This document shows, one piece after another, positions 49,853 to 59,145 of a stretch of DNA of 64,000 bases. Below the pieces are notes generated by a model. It was not told where the DNA came from. It made no database searches and was given only the letters and a program-made list of their open reading frames with translations. The stretch covers positions 120,957 to 184,956 of the forward strand of contig NZ_CALSFU010000011.1 of the NCBI RefSeq assembly GCF_943737005.1. The letters run 5' to 3'. Each line of letters opens with the position of its first letter. Within the stretch, counting starts at the first letter, position 1. The position numbers and the translations under genes are program-made. The stretch comes from Achromobacter sp. Marseille-Q4962 (GTDB taxonomy: Bacteria > Pseudomonadota > Gammaproteobacteria > Burkholderiales > Burkholderiaceae_B).

Positions 49853-51579
49853 CTGCCTGGCTCCTTGATTCCGGCAACGATAGTGGATTCGAAGGGCGCG
49901 TCGGGACGCACCCCCATCAATCTGAGACTGCCCCCGACGATGCGGGAGAACACCGGCGCCGCGATCGCGCCGCCGTAATAGCCGCCCACCGTGGGTTCGT
50001 CGACCGACACGGCCACCACGATGCGGGGATCGGACACCGGCGCAAAACCGACATAGGAACTGCGATACCGATGGGTGCTGTACTTGCCGTCCACGATCTT
50101 GCGCGCGGTGCCGCTCTTGCCCGCCACGCGGTAGCCCTGCACCATCGCGGCCTTCGTGCCCTCGGGGCCGGCGGCCGCCTCGAGCATGCCGCGCACCATT
50201 GCCGCCGTCTTGGGCGAATAGACCTTCACGCTGGTGGGATCGCTGTCGCGCTTGACCAGCGTAAGCGACACCATGTCGCCGTTGCGCGCGAACACCGTGT
50301 AGGCGCGAGCCACCTGCAGCAGCGAGACGGACAGGCCGTAGCCGTAGGCCATGGTGGCCTTTTCGATCAGGCGCCAGCGGTCCCAGGGCCGCAGGCGGCC
50401 GGGCGCCGCGCCGGGAAAGCCGATCTGGGGCGCCTGGCCCAGGCCCAGCTCCGTGAAGCGGTCCCACATCTCGCGGGACTCCAGCTTTTCGGAAATCATG
50501 GTCATGCCGATGTTGCTGGACTTGCGCAGCACGCCCGCCACGTCCAGCGTGCCGTTGCGGCTCACATCGCTGATGGTGCTGCCCTGGTAGACGAAGCGGC
50601 CGTTGCCGGTTTCGAACAGCGTATTCGTGGTGATGCGGCCCAGGTCCAGCGCCAACGCCGCGGTAAAGGGCTTCATGATGGAGCCCGGCTCGAACGTGTC
50701 CGTGATGGCCTGGTTGCGCAGGTTGACGCCGTGGAAAGTGTCGCGGTTGTTCGGGTCGAAGGTGGGCACGTTGGCCAGCGCCAGGATCTCGCCCGTGTGC
50801 ACGTCCAGCACCACGGCGGTCGCGCCCTTGGCCTGGTGCTTTTCCATCGCGTCCTTCAGCTCCTTGAACACGAGATACTGCAGGCGCGTGTCGATGGACA
50901 GGCGCAGGTCGCGCCCGTCCACGGGCGGCGTGACGGCGCGCACGTCCTCGATGACCCGGCCGAGCCGGTCCTTGATGACGCGGCGGCTGCCGGGGCGGCC
51001 CGACAGTTGCTGGTTGAACGCCAGCTCGACGCCTTCCTGGCCCTGGTCCTCGATGCTGTTGAACCCGATCACGTGGGCCATCACGTCGCCGTCAGGATAG
51101 TAGCGGCGGGTTTCGGCAAGCTGGTGTATGCCGGGCAGGTTCATCTGCTTGATCTTGTCGGCCACGTCCATGGCCACCTGGCGCTTCAGGTAGACGAAGT
51201 TCTTGTCCTCGTCCACCAGGCGATGGCGCAGGTCGGCCGCCGGCATTTCCAGCAGCTTGGCAAGCGCGTCGAGCTGGGCGGGCGTGGCCTGCTTGGCATC
51301 CTCGGGAATGGCCCAGATGGCGCGCGCCGGCACGCTGGAGGCGAGCACCACGCCGTTACGGTCCAGGATCTTGCCGCGCGTGGCGGCCAGGGTCAGAGTG
51401 CGTTCGTAGCGGCGCTCGCCCTGCTGCTGCAGGAACTCGGTGGACAGCCCCTGGAGGAACAGCGCCCGGCCGGCCAGCACGACGAATCCGCAGAACAGCA
51501 GGATCAGCACCAGGCGCGCGCGCCAGGCGGGAAGCTGCCCGCGCAGCACGGGATTGTCGAAGAAAGGCACGCGCTTCAT
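49849..51579 (-). CDS. ftsI: Septal transpeptidase FtsI (PBP3)
   Basis: Class B penicillin-binding protein of 576 residues. One N-terminal membrane helix (about 22-42), pedestal domain with RGKILDRNGVVLASS, and the transpeptidase with SxxK EPGSIMKP (Ser300, Lys303), SxN KSSN (354-356) and KSGT in VAGKSGTARK. It cross-links septal peptidoglycan with FtsW. It overlaps ftsL and murEF by 4 bases each. Confidence 0.97.
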   Translation of the reverse strand: MKRVPFFDNPVLRGQLPAWRARLVLILLFCGFVVLAGRALFLQGLSTEFLQQQGERRYERTLTLAATRGKILDRNGVVLASSVPARAIWAIPEDAKQATPAQLDALAKLLEMPAADLRHRLVDEDKNFVYLKRQVAMDVADKIKQMNLPGIHQLAETRRYYPDGDVMAHVIGFNSIEDQGQEGVELAFNQQLSGRPGSRRVIKDRLGRVIEDVRAVTPPVDGRDLRLSIDTRLQYLVFKELKDAMEKHQAKGATAVVLDVHTGEILALANVPTFDPNNRDTFHGVNLRNQAITDTFEPGSIMKPFTAALALDLGRITTNTLFETGNGRFVYQGSTISDVSRNGTLDVAGVLRKSSNIGMTMISEKLESREMWDRFTELGLGQAPQIGFPGAAPGRLRPWDRWRLIEKATMAYGYGLSVSLLQVARAYTVFARNGDMVSLTLVKRDSDPTSVKVYSPKTAAMVRGMLEAAAGPEGTKAAMVQGYRVAGKSGTARKIVDGKYSTHRYRSSYVGFAPVSDPRIVVAVSVDEPTVGGYYGGAIAAPVFSRIVGGSLRLMGVRPDAPFESTIVAGIKEPGR

Positions 51580-51884
51580 TGCGCGCCTCCGGCCGGAGCG
51601 GGCGCCGCCGGCTGGCTCGCCTGCGCCTGATTGATATAGAGCGTGCGGTCCGGAACGATGGAAATCATCTTCAGGCCGTCGCGGGCGATGGCGTCCACGC
51701 GGGCGTTGCGCGCATATTCGGCGCGCTCGAGCTGGAGGCGGCGCCAGTTGACTTCGAGGTCGCGCGCCTGGGCCTGGTCGCGGCCCAACTCGATGAAGAG
51801 CTGGCGCGACTGGTAGCGGCTGGTCACCAGGGAAATGGCCGACAGCATCAGCAGGGCGGCCACGATCAGGTTGAGACGACCCAT
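51576..51884 (-). CDS. ftsL: Cell division protein FtsL
   Basis: Small bitopic membrane protein of 102 residues: one helix (about 3-22), then a heptad-repeat stretch (LFIELGRDQAQARDLEVNWRRLQLERAEYAR in two halves) that pairs with FtsB. The start ATG shares one base with the rsmH stop (TGATG). The C-terminal tail is Ala/Pro-rich. Confidence 0.92.
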   Translation of the reverse strand: MGRLNLIVAALLMLSAISLVTSRYQSRQLFIELGRDQAQARDLEVNWRRLQLERAEYARNARVDAIARDGLKMISIVPDRTLYINQAQASQPAAPAPAGGAQ

Positions 51885-52975
51885 CAGCGGCGCCCTCCCT
51901 TGCCCCGGCGCGGGGCGGAAGCATCGCTGCCGGGCAGCGCGCCGGTTTTCACGAACGCGGCGCCGCCTTCCGGCGGCAGCGGGGCGTCGGTGCGTTCGGC
52001 CGCGCGCAAGACCGCCGAACGCGCGCGCGCATTGCCGGCGACTTCTGCGTCGTCGGCCACCACGCGCCCGAGGGAGCGCAGCACGGGCTGGGGCATTTCG
52101 CTTTCGCGCAGGGGCAGGCGCGCATGCGCGGCAGCCGGCCTGGCCGCCGCCGCGATGCACTGCTTGACCATGCGGTCTTCAAGCGAATGAAAACTGATCA
52201 CCGCCAACCTTCCCCCCGGGGCGAGCAGGTCTAGAGCTGACGCGAGGGTGCGCGCGAGCTCTTCGAGTTCCCGATTGATGTAAATCCGTAGAGCCTGAAA
52301 GGTGCGTGTTGCCGGATGCTGGCCCTTTTCGCGAGTGCGGACGGCGCCGGCGACGCACTCGGCAAGCTCGAGCGTGGAGCGCAGCGGCCTTGTTGCGCGG
52401 CGAGCAGCAATCGCCTTTGCAACCTGAAAAGCAAACCGTTCTTCGCCATAATCTGCTATGACCTCCCGCATCTCATCCACGCTGGCTTGCGCCAGCCATT
52501 CCGCCACCGTGGGTCCACGAGTGGTGTCCATCCTCATGTCGAGGGGGCCGTCCTTCATGAAGGAAAAGCCCCGCCCGGCATCGTCGATCTGAGGCGACGA
52601 CACCCCCAGATCCAGCATCACGCCATCGATCCGCTCGATGCCGCGCTGCGCCAACTCTTCGGCCATGGTGGCAAATCCGCCATGCACCACCGTCACCCTG
52701 GCATCCCGGGCGGCCAGTTCGCGGGCCGCGGCGATCGCCTGGGGATCCTTGTCGAACACCACCAGCCGGGCGCGCGGCCCGAGCCGGCCCAGCAGCTCGC
52801 GGCTGTGCCCGCCCCGCCCGAACGTGCCGTCCACGAACACGCCTTCCTCGGCGCGCCGTGCGGCATCGCTCGCCTGCCGGGGCTGCGCGCGGCTCGCGCC
52901 CTTGCCGCCGAACTCCGGCAGCAACAAGGCGTCCACCGTCGGCTCCAGCAGGACGGGCCGGTGTTCGAATTCCAT
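51884..52975 (-). CDS. rsmH: 16S rRNA (cytosine1402-N4)-methyltransferase
   Basis: SAM-dependent methyltransferase of 363 residues. Begins [19 protein letters not shown] motifs [16 protein letters not shown] and [13 protein letters not shown]; then [19 protein letters not shown] and [15 protein letters not shown]. The C-terminal tail is extended and basic (RRGKGGRR). An insertion of about 25 residues after LLPEFGGKG is not typical of short homologues. Start ATG 52975, 8 bases after mraZ. Confidence 0.96.
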   Translation of the reverse strand: MEFEHRPVLLEPTVDALLLPEFGGKGASRAQPRQASDAARRAEEGVFVDGTFGRGGHSRELLGRLGPRARLVVFDKDPQAIAAARELAARDARVTVVHGGFATMAEELAQRGIERIDGVMLDLGVSSPQIDDAGRGFSFMKDGPLDMRMDTTRGPTVAEWLAQASVDEMREVIADYGEERFAFQVAKAIAARRATRPLRSTLELAECVAGAVRTREKGQHPATRTFQALRIYINRELEELARTLASALDLLAPGGRLAVISFHSLEDRMVKQCIAAAARPAAAHARLPLRESEMPQPVLRSLGRVVADDAEVAGNARARSAVLRAAERTDAPLPPEGGAAFVKTGALPGSDASAPRRGKGGRR

Positions 52976-52983
52976 AAGCTGTT

Positions 52984-53415
52984 TCAGAACGAAAACTGGT
53001 TCAACACGTCCGGCATCCCCTTGGCCAGGTCCTCGGCCTCGCGGCTGGCCAGGGTAGCGGCATCCCACAGCTCGAAGTGAGAGCCCATGCCGAGCAGCAT
53101 CACGTCGCGCGTCATACCGGAAGCGTTGCGCAGTTCAGGAGCGATCAGCACACGGCCGGAACTGTCCAGTTCCACGTCCTGAGCATTGCCGAGCAACAGC
53201 CGCTGCAGCGCGCGCGCCGACATGGGAAACGCGGCGATCTGCTCGCGCTTCTTTTCCCATTCCGGCCGCGGGTAGACCAGCAGACAGCCGTCGGGGTGGC
53301 GGGTCAGGGTCAGGCGGCCTTCGGCCTGCGCGATGAGCGCGTCACGATGCCGGGTCGGAATGGAGATCCGACCCTTGGCATCCAGCGTGAGCGCGCTGCT
53401 TCCCTGAAACACCAC
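52984..53415 (-). CDS. mraZ: Transcriptional regulator MraZ
   Basis: First gene of the dcw operon, 143 residues, a double SpoVT-AbrB-type DNA-binding protein that represses its own promoter. Motifs: [23 protein letters not shown] and [20 protein letters not shown] (the two DXXGR repeats). I start at GTG 53415 (VVFQGSS), preceded by GTGGGG at five bases; a longer GTG start at 53436 would place a conserved operator inside the gene and add seven unconserved residues. Confidence 0.93.
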   Translation of the reverse strand: MVFQGSSALTLDAKGRISIPTRHRDALIAQAEGRLTLTRHPDGCLLVYPRPEWEKKREQIAAFPMSARALQRLLLGNAQDVELDSSGRVLIAPELRNASGMTRDVMLLGMGSHFELWDAATLASREAEDLAKGMPDVLNQFSF

Positions 53416-53422
53416 TTTTACC

Positions 53423-53456
53423 CCACTTAATTGCACAATTTCCTACTTTTTTCCAC
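53423..53456 (-). promoter_or_regulatory. MraZ operator: four 10-bp-phased repeats
   Basis: Read on the minus strand, GTGG, GTAG, GTGC and GTGG occur exactly 10 bases apart (ending at 53453, 53443, 53433 and 53423), each with an A/T-rich spacer. This is the direct-repeat pattern bound by MraZ rings. It begins inside the -10 box of the mra promoter and runs to just before the start codon, which suits autorepression. Confidence 0.8.
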
Positions 53457-53483
53457 TCTACGGGAAGGGGCAGGGGCGGTCAA
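53455..53483 (-). promoter_or_regulatory. mra (dcw operon) promoter
   Basis: TTGACC (53478-53483) and TAGAGT (53455-53460) on the minus strand are separated by 17 bases, a good sigma-70 fit. Transcription should begin near 53448, giving a leader of about 33 bases before mraZ. Confidence 0.7.
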
Positions 53484-53540
53484 GCGCGCGGTTGCAATTT
53501 TTTCAATCACAACAAGGACTTAGAGCAATTTGTAAAAGGC

Positions 53541-53574
53541 AAAAAAGAAAAACCTCCCAATAAATCAGGAGGTT
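53541..53574 (-). terminator. Intrinsic terminator upstream of the mra promoter
   Basis: AACCTCC pairs with GGAGGTT around a 10-base loop, followed on the minus strand by TTTTTCTTTTTT. It should stop transcripts coming from rnpB before they enter the dcw operon. Confidence 0.85.
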
Positions 53575-53744
53575 GCGTCACACTCTAAAAGTCCTTCTTC
53601 AGAAGTAGGCGCTAATGCGGGACTCGTCTCGCCTTGGGCGCGAGGATTTAGTCCGGCAGCATGGGGAGTTTGCGGCTGGCGGACCGGCGGATGGCATCCG
53701 GACGCCATCCACGCCGGCCGGAAATGCCGTCCGGGCAAAAAACG
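53575..53744. other. Spacer between rnpB 3' end and the terminator
   Basis: No gene is supported. A hairpin with arms GGATGGC (53689-53695) and GCCATCC (53704-53710) is the only clear structure. It probably belongs to the untranslated 3' extension removed from the RNase P RNA precursor. Confidence 0.4.
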
Positions 53745-54152
53745 GTGACAAGACGGGTCTGTAGGCCGGATTCTGTACGCCGGGTTTCCCCGGCGGGCAA
53801 TCATTCCTCTGCGCGGATCATTGCTGAGCCGCTGTAGCCATCTACCCGCATGCTCGGACGAGCCGCCCTTTCCGGCCCGAAGGCCGTGCGCATGCCTATT
53901 TGATGTTGCTCCGGATAGAGGTTGCCGCGTTTCACCCTGCGATGCCGCCCGCCGTCGCCGGCCGGCGCGATACGGAGATGGCCGTACCTGTGCGCGCGAT
54001 GCGCGCCCGCCCCGCAGACTCGTCTCTGTGGCCCTGTTCCTCGGCGACGCCCGAAAGCGCCGCCGGACGGCCGTTAGCCGCTATCCTGCCCTGTGGAGTC
54101 CGGACCTTCCTCGAGGGAATTTCTCCCCCGCGATTGCCCGACCCGCCTTGCG
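53745..54152 (-). ncRNA. rnpB: RNase P RNA, bacterial class A
   Basis: The catalytic RNA of tRNA 5' processing, about 408 nt. The universally conserved segments are present on the minus strand: GAGGAAGGTCCGGACTCCA followed by CAGGGCAGGATAGCGGCTAACG near the 5' side, and GAATCCGGCCTACAGACCC at the 3' side. Helix P1 can be drawn from CAAGGCGGGTC at the 5' end and GACCCGTCTTG at the 3' end (11 bp with one G-U), which fixes the ends to within a few bases. Confidence 0.95.
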
Positions 54153-54158
54153 GCTGCC

Positions 54159-54164
54159 ATTGTA
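54159..54164 (-). promoter_or_regulatory. rnpB -10 element
   Basis: TACAAT on the minus strand, seven bases before the RNA 5' end predicted independently from helix P1. No good -35 hexamer is visible. Confidence 0.5.
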
Positions 54165-54332
54165 GTACAGCATCCCGGCCCGTCCCCGCATGCGATCCGG
54201 CCCGATGCGGCCCCATGAGATCCCTCCCCCTGCGCGCGCGGCGCGGCCCTCGATGGACCCGCGCCGGCCGGACAGCCGTGCCTTCCTGCGACAATACACG
54301 CTGACACGCAAAAAAGCAGATTTCCGATTCCC

Positions 54333-56156
54333 ATGGCGCTCGCAACCCTCATCACCCTCACCGACGTCCAGCTCGCCTACGGGCACCATCCCCTGCTGGA
54401 CCATGCCGACTTCTCCATCCAGGAAGGCGAACGCATCGGCCTCATCGGCCGCAACGGCGCCGGCAAGTCTTCGCTGCTCAAGCTGCTCGACGGCCGCACC
54501 CAGCCCGACGACGGCGACATCTCGCGCGCCTCGGGCCTGCGCGTGGCCACGGTCGAACAGGAACCCGAGCTGGACGAAAACGCCACGGTCTTCGACGTCG
54601 TGTGCAACACCGGCGCCGAACACGAAGACTGGCAGCGCCCCTCCCGCGTGCGCGCCACGCTCGAAAAGCTCGGCCTGCCGGCCGACGCGCAGATCGCCGG
54701 CCTGTCGGGCGGCACGCGCAAGCGCGTGGCCCTGGCACGCGCACTGGTGGACGAGCCCGACCTGCTGCTGCTGGACGAACCTACCAACCACCTGGATTTC
54801 GAAGGCATCGCCTGGCTCGAGGACATGCTGCGCGCCTGGCGCGGCGCGGCCGTCATCATTACGCACGACCGCCGGTTCCTGGACGCCATCGCCACCCGCA
54901 TCGTCGAGCTCGACCGCGGGCGACTGCTCAGCTTTCCTGGCAATTTCACGCAATGGCAGGAACGCAAAGCCCAGTGGCTGGAATCCGAACGCCTGGAGCA
55001 GGCGCGGTTCGACAAGCTGCTGGCCCAGGAAGAAGTCTGGATACGCAAGGGCGTGGAAGCGCGCCGTACCCGCAACGAAGGACGGGTGCGCCGGCTGGAG
55101 CGGCTGCGCGTGGAGCGCGCCGAGCGCCGCGAACGCGTGGGCAACGTCTCGCTGGCGCTGGCCGAAGGCCAGCGTTCCGGCAAGCTGGTGGCCGAGCTGG
55201 ACCACGTCAGCAAGCGCTTCGGCGACAAGATCGTAGTGAACGACTACTCCACCACCATCCTGCGCGGCGACCGCATCGGCATCATCGGCCCCAACGGCGC
55301 GGGCAAAACCACGCTGCTCAAGCTGATCCTGGGCGAGCTGCAGCCCGACAGCGGCGCCACCCGCCTCGGCACCAATGTCTCGGTGGCCTATTTCGACCAG
55401 ATGCGCGCCCAGCTCGACGAAGACGCCGCGCTGGTGGACATCATCAACCCCGGCAGCGAATGGGTGGAGATCGGCGGCGCGCGCAAGCACGTCATGAGCT
55501 ACCTGGGCGACTTTCTGTTCTCGCCCGCGCGCGCCGGCTCGCCGGTGCGCAGCCTGTCGGGCGGCGAGCGCGCCCGCCTGCTGCTGGCCCGGCTCTTCGC
55601 CCGCCCCGCGAACGTGCTGGTGCTGGACGAACCCACCAACGACCTCGACATCGAAACCCTGGAACTGCTCGAAGAGCTGCTGCAGGAATACGCCGGCACC
55701 GTGCTGCTGGTCAGCCACGACCGCGCCTTCCTGAACAATGTGGTCACGCAGACCATCGCCTGGGAAGGCGAAGGCCGCTGGCGCGATTACGTGGGCGGTT
55801 ATGACGAATGGTTCGCGCAGCGCCCGGCCCCGGCCGCGCCCGCGCCGGCCGAGAAAGCGCCCCGCGCCGACGAGGCGGCCAGCCGCGCCAAGGCCGCCAA
55901 GCCCCGGCCCGGCCCCAAGCCCGGCAAGATGAATTCCTGGGAGCTGCGCGAACTGGAAGGACTGCCCGACGCCATCGCCGCGCTGGAAGCGCAACAGGCG
56001 GAGCTGGCCGAAAAGCTGGCCGACGGCAGCCTCTACCGCGACGCGCCCGCCGAAGTGGAGCGCATCAACAGCGAACTGGCGCGCCTGGAAAGCGAGCTGG
56101 AGGACAAATTCGCGCGCTGGGAACAGCTGGAAGCGCGCCGCGACGGCACGCTCTGA
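54333..56156 (+). CDS. uup: ABC-F family ATPase, Uup type
   Basis: Soluble tandem ATPase of 607 residues without membrane domains. First domain: GRNGAGKSSLLKLL, LSGGTRKRVALARAL, LLLDEPTNHLDF. Second domain: GPNGAGKTTLLKLIL, LSGGERARLLLARLF, LVLDEPTNDLDIE. The linker (about 190-280) is charged. The C-terminal region after about 500 is Ala/Pro-rich and then coiled coil, as in Uup. Uup acts at the ribosome and on branched DNA and transposon excision. It ends 19 bases from the convergent pyrC, with a GC-rich 7-bp palindrome between them. Confidence 0.92.
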   Translation: MALATLITLTDVQLAYGHHPLLDHADFSIQEGERIGLIGRNGAGKSSLLKLLDGRTQPDDGDISRASGLRVATVEQEPELDENATVFDVVCNTGAEHEDWQRPSRVRATLEKLGLPADAQIAGLSGGTRKRVALARALVDEPDLLLLDEPTNHLDFEGIAWLEDMLRAWRGAAVIITHDRRFLDAIATRIVELDRGRLLSFPGNFTQWQERKAQWLESERLEQARFDKLLAQEEVWIRKGVEARRTRNEGRVRRLERLRVERAERRERVGNVSLALAEGQRSGKLVAELDHVSKRFGDKIVVNDYSTTILRGDRIGIIGPNGAGKTTLLKLILGELQPDSGATRLGTNVSVAYFDQMRAQLDEDAALVDIINPGSEWVEIGGARKHVMSYLGDFLFSPARAGSPVRSLSGGERARLLLARLFARPANVLVLDEPTNDLDIETLELLEELLQEYAGTVLLVSHDRAFLNNVVTQTIAWEGEGRWRDYVGGYDEWFAQRPAPAAPAPAEKAPRADEAASRAKAAKPRPGPKPGKMNSWELRELEGLPDAIAALEAQQAELAEKLADGSLYRDAPAEVERINSELARLESELEDKFARWEQLEARRDGTL

Positions 56157-56175
56157 ATGCGCGCCCGGCGCGCTT

Positions 56176-57237
56176 TCAGTGCGCGCGCCAGGCCAGCGAT
56201 TCGCCCGCCGCCAGCGGCACCAGCGTGGTGTCGCCGAACGGCACTTCCGCCGGCACCTGATAGGCTTCTCGCGCCAGCGTCAGCGTGCCGGTGTTGCGCG
56301 GCAGCCCATAGAAGTCGGGCCCGTGGAAGCTGGCGAAGGCCTCGAGCTTGTCGAGACGCCCCGCGGCCTCGAAGGCCGTGGCGTAGAGCTCCATGGCGTG
56401 CAGCGCGGTGTAGCAGCCCGCGCAGCCACAGGCGTGTTCTTTCAGGCCGCGCGCGTGCGGCGCGCTGTCGGTGCCGAGGAAGAAGCGCGGGTTGCCGCTG
56501 GTCGCGGCTTCCACCAGGGCCTGCCGGTGCGTCTCGCGCTTCAGGATGGGCAGGCAGTACCAATGCGGACGCACCCCGCCCAGGAAAATCGCATTGCGGT
56601 TGTACAGCAGGTGCTGGGGGGTGATGGTGGCCGCCACCGGGCCTTCCGCGTCGCGCACGTAATGCGCGCCTTCCTTGGTGGTGATGTGCTCGAACACCAC
56701 CTTGAGCGCCGGGAACGCGCGGCGCAGCGGCACCATGACCCGCTCGACGAACACCGCTTCGCGGTCGAACACGTCGATGGCCTGATCGGTCACTTCGCCG
56801 TGCACGAGCAGCGGCATGCCGCAATTCTCGAGCGCCTCGAGCGCCTTCGCGCATTTGCCCAGCAGGTCCGTCACGCCCGCGTCCGAATTGGTGGTGGCGC
56901 CCGCCGGATACAGCTTCACCGCGTAAACCTGGCCCGAAGCGTGCGCGCGCGCGATTTCCTCGGCCGAGGTGTTGTCGGTCAGGTAGAGTGTCATGAGCGG
57001 ATCGAACGCGCCGGGCGCCACGCCGGCCGCCGACAGCGCTTCGAGAATGCGGCCGCGATAGGCCAGCGCCTGCTCGGTGGTGGTCACCGGCGGCTTGAGA
57101 TTGGGCATGATGATGGCGCGCGCGAACTGGCGCGCCGTATCCGCAACCACGGCCCGCAGCGCCGCGCCGTCGCGCAGATGCAAGTGCCAGTCGTCGGGGC
57201 GGGTGATGGTGAGCTGCGTGGTCGTTTGAGTGGACAT
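56176..57237 (-). CDS. pyrC: Dihydroorotase, class II
   Basis: Zinc amidohydrolase of 353 residues, third step of pyrimidine synthesis. N-terminal [10 protein letters not shown] (HxH), carboxylated Lys in [40 protein letters not shown] and the catalytic Asp in [17 protein letters not shown]. Start at MSTQTTTQL. It follows the M20 gene by 10 bases on the same strand. Confidence 0.96.
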   Translation of the reverse strand: MSTQTTTQLTITRPDDWHLHLRDGAALRAVVADTARQFARAIIMPNLKPPVTTTEQALAYRGRILEALSAAGVAPGAFDPLMTLYLTDNTSAEEIARAHASGQVYAVKLYPAGATTNSDAGVTDLLGKCAKALEALENCGMPLLVHGEVTDQAIDVFDREAVFVERVMVPLRRAFPALKVVFEHITTKEGAHYVRDAEGPVAATITPQHLLYNRNAIFLGGVRPHWYCLPILKRETHRQALVEAATSGNPRFFLGTDSAPHARGLKEHACGCAGCYTALHAMELYATAFEAAGRLDKLEAFASFHGPDFYGLPRNTGTLTLAREAYQVPAEVPFGDTTLVPLAAGESLAWRAH

Positions 57238-57247
57238 GGAAAGCTTC

Positions 57248-58441
57248 TTAATCTGCCAGCGGCATGCCCCGTTCGGCCAGCGCGCAGAACATGGCGCTGC
57301 CCAGGGGAATGACGGCATCGTTGAAATCGAAATGGGAATTGTGCAGCACGCAGCCGGACTCGGCGCCGCCCTGGCCCAGGCGGAAATAAGCGCCCGGCTT
57401 GCTCTGCAGCATGAAAGAAAAGTCCTCCGAGCCCATCGAAGGCGTCAGGTCGCGCACCACGTTTTCCTTGCCGATCATCTCGGTGGCGATGTCCGCCACC
57501 AGGTTGGCGTGCTGCGGGGTGTTGAGCGTGGCGGGGTAGATGCGTTCATAGGTGACCTCCGCGGTTCCGCCGAAGGCTCCGGCGATCGCCGTGACCAGCT
57601 CGCGCATGCGCGCCTCCACCATTTCCTGCACCGAGCGGCGAAAGGTGCGCACCGTGCCCACCAGCCGGGCCTCGCGCGGAATCACGCTCATGGCGCCCGG
57701 ATGGCCCGCCTGCATCGAGCCGATGGACACCACGGCCGAATCCAGCGGGTTCACGTTGCGCGAGACTATGGTCTGCAGCGCAGTGATCACCTGCCCCGCG
57801 ATCGTCACGGGATCGATGGTCTGGTACGGATGCGCGCCATGGCCGCCCCGTCCGGTAATGAGGATTTCGAAGCGGTCGGCCGCCGCCATCATCGGCCCGG
57901 GATTGACGCCGATGGTGCCCGGGCGCAGCCCCGGCCAGTTGTGCAGGGCATAGATGGCGTCGCACGGAAAGGTGTCGAACAACCCGTCTTCCAGCATGGC
58001 CTTTGCGCCGCCGCGCCCTTCTTCGGCCGGCTGGAAAATGAGCACCGCTGTGCCGTCGAAGTTGCGCGTCTGCGCCAGGTACTTGGCCGCGCCGATGAGC
58101 ACGGCCGTATGCCCGTCGTGGCCGCAGCCGTGCATCAGGCCCGGCTTGGTGGACTTGTGGGCAAAGTCGTTGTCTTCCGTCATGGGCAGGGCGTCCATGT
58201 CGGCGCGCAGCCCGATCATGCGGCCGCTGTCGCAGCGCTTGCCGCGTATCACCCCCACCACGCCGGTCTTGCCGATGCCGCGATGCACCTCGATGCCCAG
58301 CGCCTCCAGCGCGCCTGCCACGATACCGGAGGTGCGGACCTCCTCGAAACCCAGTTCGGGATGGGCGTGCAAATCGCGCCGCAATGCGGTCAATTCGTCA
58401 TGAAAAAGCCGAATCGATTCCAACGGAGATCGTGCGTACAT
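57248..58441 (-). CDS. M20 family amidohydrolase (hippurate hydrolase type), second copy
   Basis: Zinc peptidase-like enzyme of 397 residues, paralogous to the one at 19629. Motifs: [49 protein letters not shown] and HNSHFDFND. It probably releases amino acids from N-acyl or N-benzoyl derivatives. Being just upstream of pyrC on the same strand it is likely cotranscribed, perhaps only for reasons of gene order. Confidence 0.88.
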   Translation of the reverse strand: MYARSPLESIRLFHDELTALRRDLHAHPELGFEEVRTSGIVAGALEALGIEVHRGIGKTGVVGVIRGKRCDSGRMIGLRADMDALPMTEDNDFAHKSTKPGLMHGCGHDGHTAVLIGAAKYLAQTRNFDGTAVLIFQPAEEGRGGAKAMLEDGLFDTFPCDAIYALHNWPGLRPGTIGVNPGPMMAAADRFEILITGRGGHGAHPYQTIDPVTIAGQVITALQTIVSRNVNPLDSAVVSIGSMQAGHPGAMSVIPREARLVGTVRTFRRSVQEMVEARMRELVTAIAGAFGGTAEVTYERIYPATLNTPQHANLVADIATEMIGKENVVRDLTPSMGSEDFSFMLQSKPGAYFRLGQGGAESGCVLHNSHFDFNDAVIPLGSAMFCALAERGMPLAD

Positions 58442-58511
58442 AGGACGTTACAGAATGCCGGGCTATGGGGGACGGTTTTGATATTTTAGTTGCTACAGAG
58501 GATAAATGCCT

Positions 58512-58540
58512 TTGTCTTTACCTGAGAGACACGTTATGCT
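58512..58540 (+). promoter_or_regulatory. Promoter of the SWIB-domain gene
   Basis: TTGTCT (58512-58517) and TATGCT (58535-58540), 17 bases apart. Predicted start near 58547, leaving a 42-base leader with AGAAGGAG before the ATG. A second, weaker match (TTGATA, 17 bases, GATAAA) lies at 58478-58506. Confidence 0.6.
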
Positions 58541-58588
58541 CCGGCCGCAGGACAATTTTTCCAACAGCCAGAGAAGGAGCGCCGCATT

Positions 58589-58867
58589 ATGGCCACAACC
58601 TCCAAACCCGCGACCGCGCGCAAGCCGAACGCCGCATTCATGAAGCCCCTGACCCCCAGCCCCGAGTTGGCCGCTGTCATTGGCTCGGAGGCCGTGCCGC
58701 GCACCGAGGTCACCAAGAAAATCTGGGAATACATCAAGAAGCACAACCTGCAAGACGCCAGCAACAAGCGCAACATCAACGCCGATGCCAAGCTGCGCCC
58801 GATCTTCGGCAAAGATCAGGTCACGATGTTCGAACTGACCAAACTGGTCAACGCGCATCTGAAGTAA
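58589..58867 (+). CDS. SWIB/MDM2 domain protein
   Basis: A 92-residue protein made almost entirely of a SWIB domain: FMKPLTPSPELAAVIGSEAVPRTEVTKKIWEYIKKHNLQD, then KLRPIFGKDQVTMFELTKLVNAHLK. The first 15 residues are basic. The fold is best known from eukaryotic chromatin remodellers and is found in Chlamydia and many betaproteobacteria, where its role is not established; a nucleoid or transcription role is a guess. Strong promoter and ribosome site suggest high expression. Confidence 0.87.
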   Translation: MATTSKPATARKPNAAFMKPLTPSPELAAVIGSEAVPRTEVTKKIWEYIKKHNLQDASNKRNINADAKLRPIFGKDQVTMFELTKLVNAHLK

Positions 58868-59145
58868 GCAGGCAAAGGGCGTACGCGGTACGTCCCTGCC
58901 TCCTGCAGCCGGCCCGGCCCCAGTCCCTCCGCCCCTGAGCGAGGCATGCGCGGCCCGGCAAGTTGTCTCCGCGGCGCCGTCCTCCGCCGCAATCCCCCAA
59001 GCCTTCCCTCTCCGCCAGCCGCCCGACGCGCAGACATGGCCTGACCCCTCTCGCCTTGCCGGCCGACCCCGGGTATGCCGGAATGTCGCTTTCGGCCGCA
59101 TTGCCGGGATAATGCCGCCGTGTCCGTTCTTTCCATCCGGCGTCC
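58868..59145. other. Gap before the sigma-54 activator
   Basis: A 278-base stretch with no supported gene and no clear terminator. It should contain the promoter of the activator gene, which I cannot identify. Confidence 0.35.

Noticed and set aside
53565..54345. Small open frames across 53565-54345 on both strands
   Set aside because: They overlap the RNase P RNA gene and show no ribosome sites or recognisable domains.
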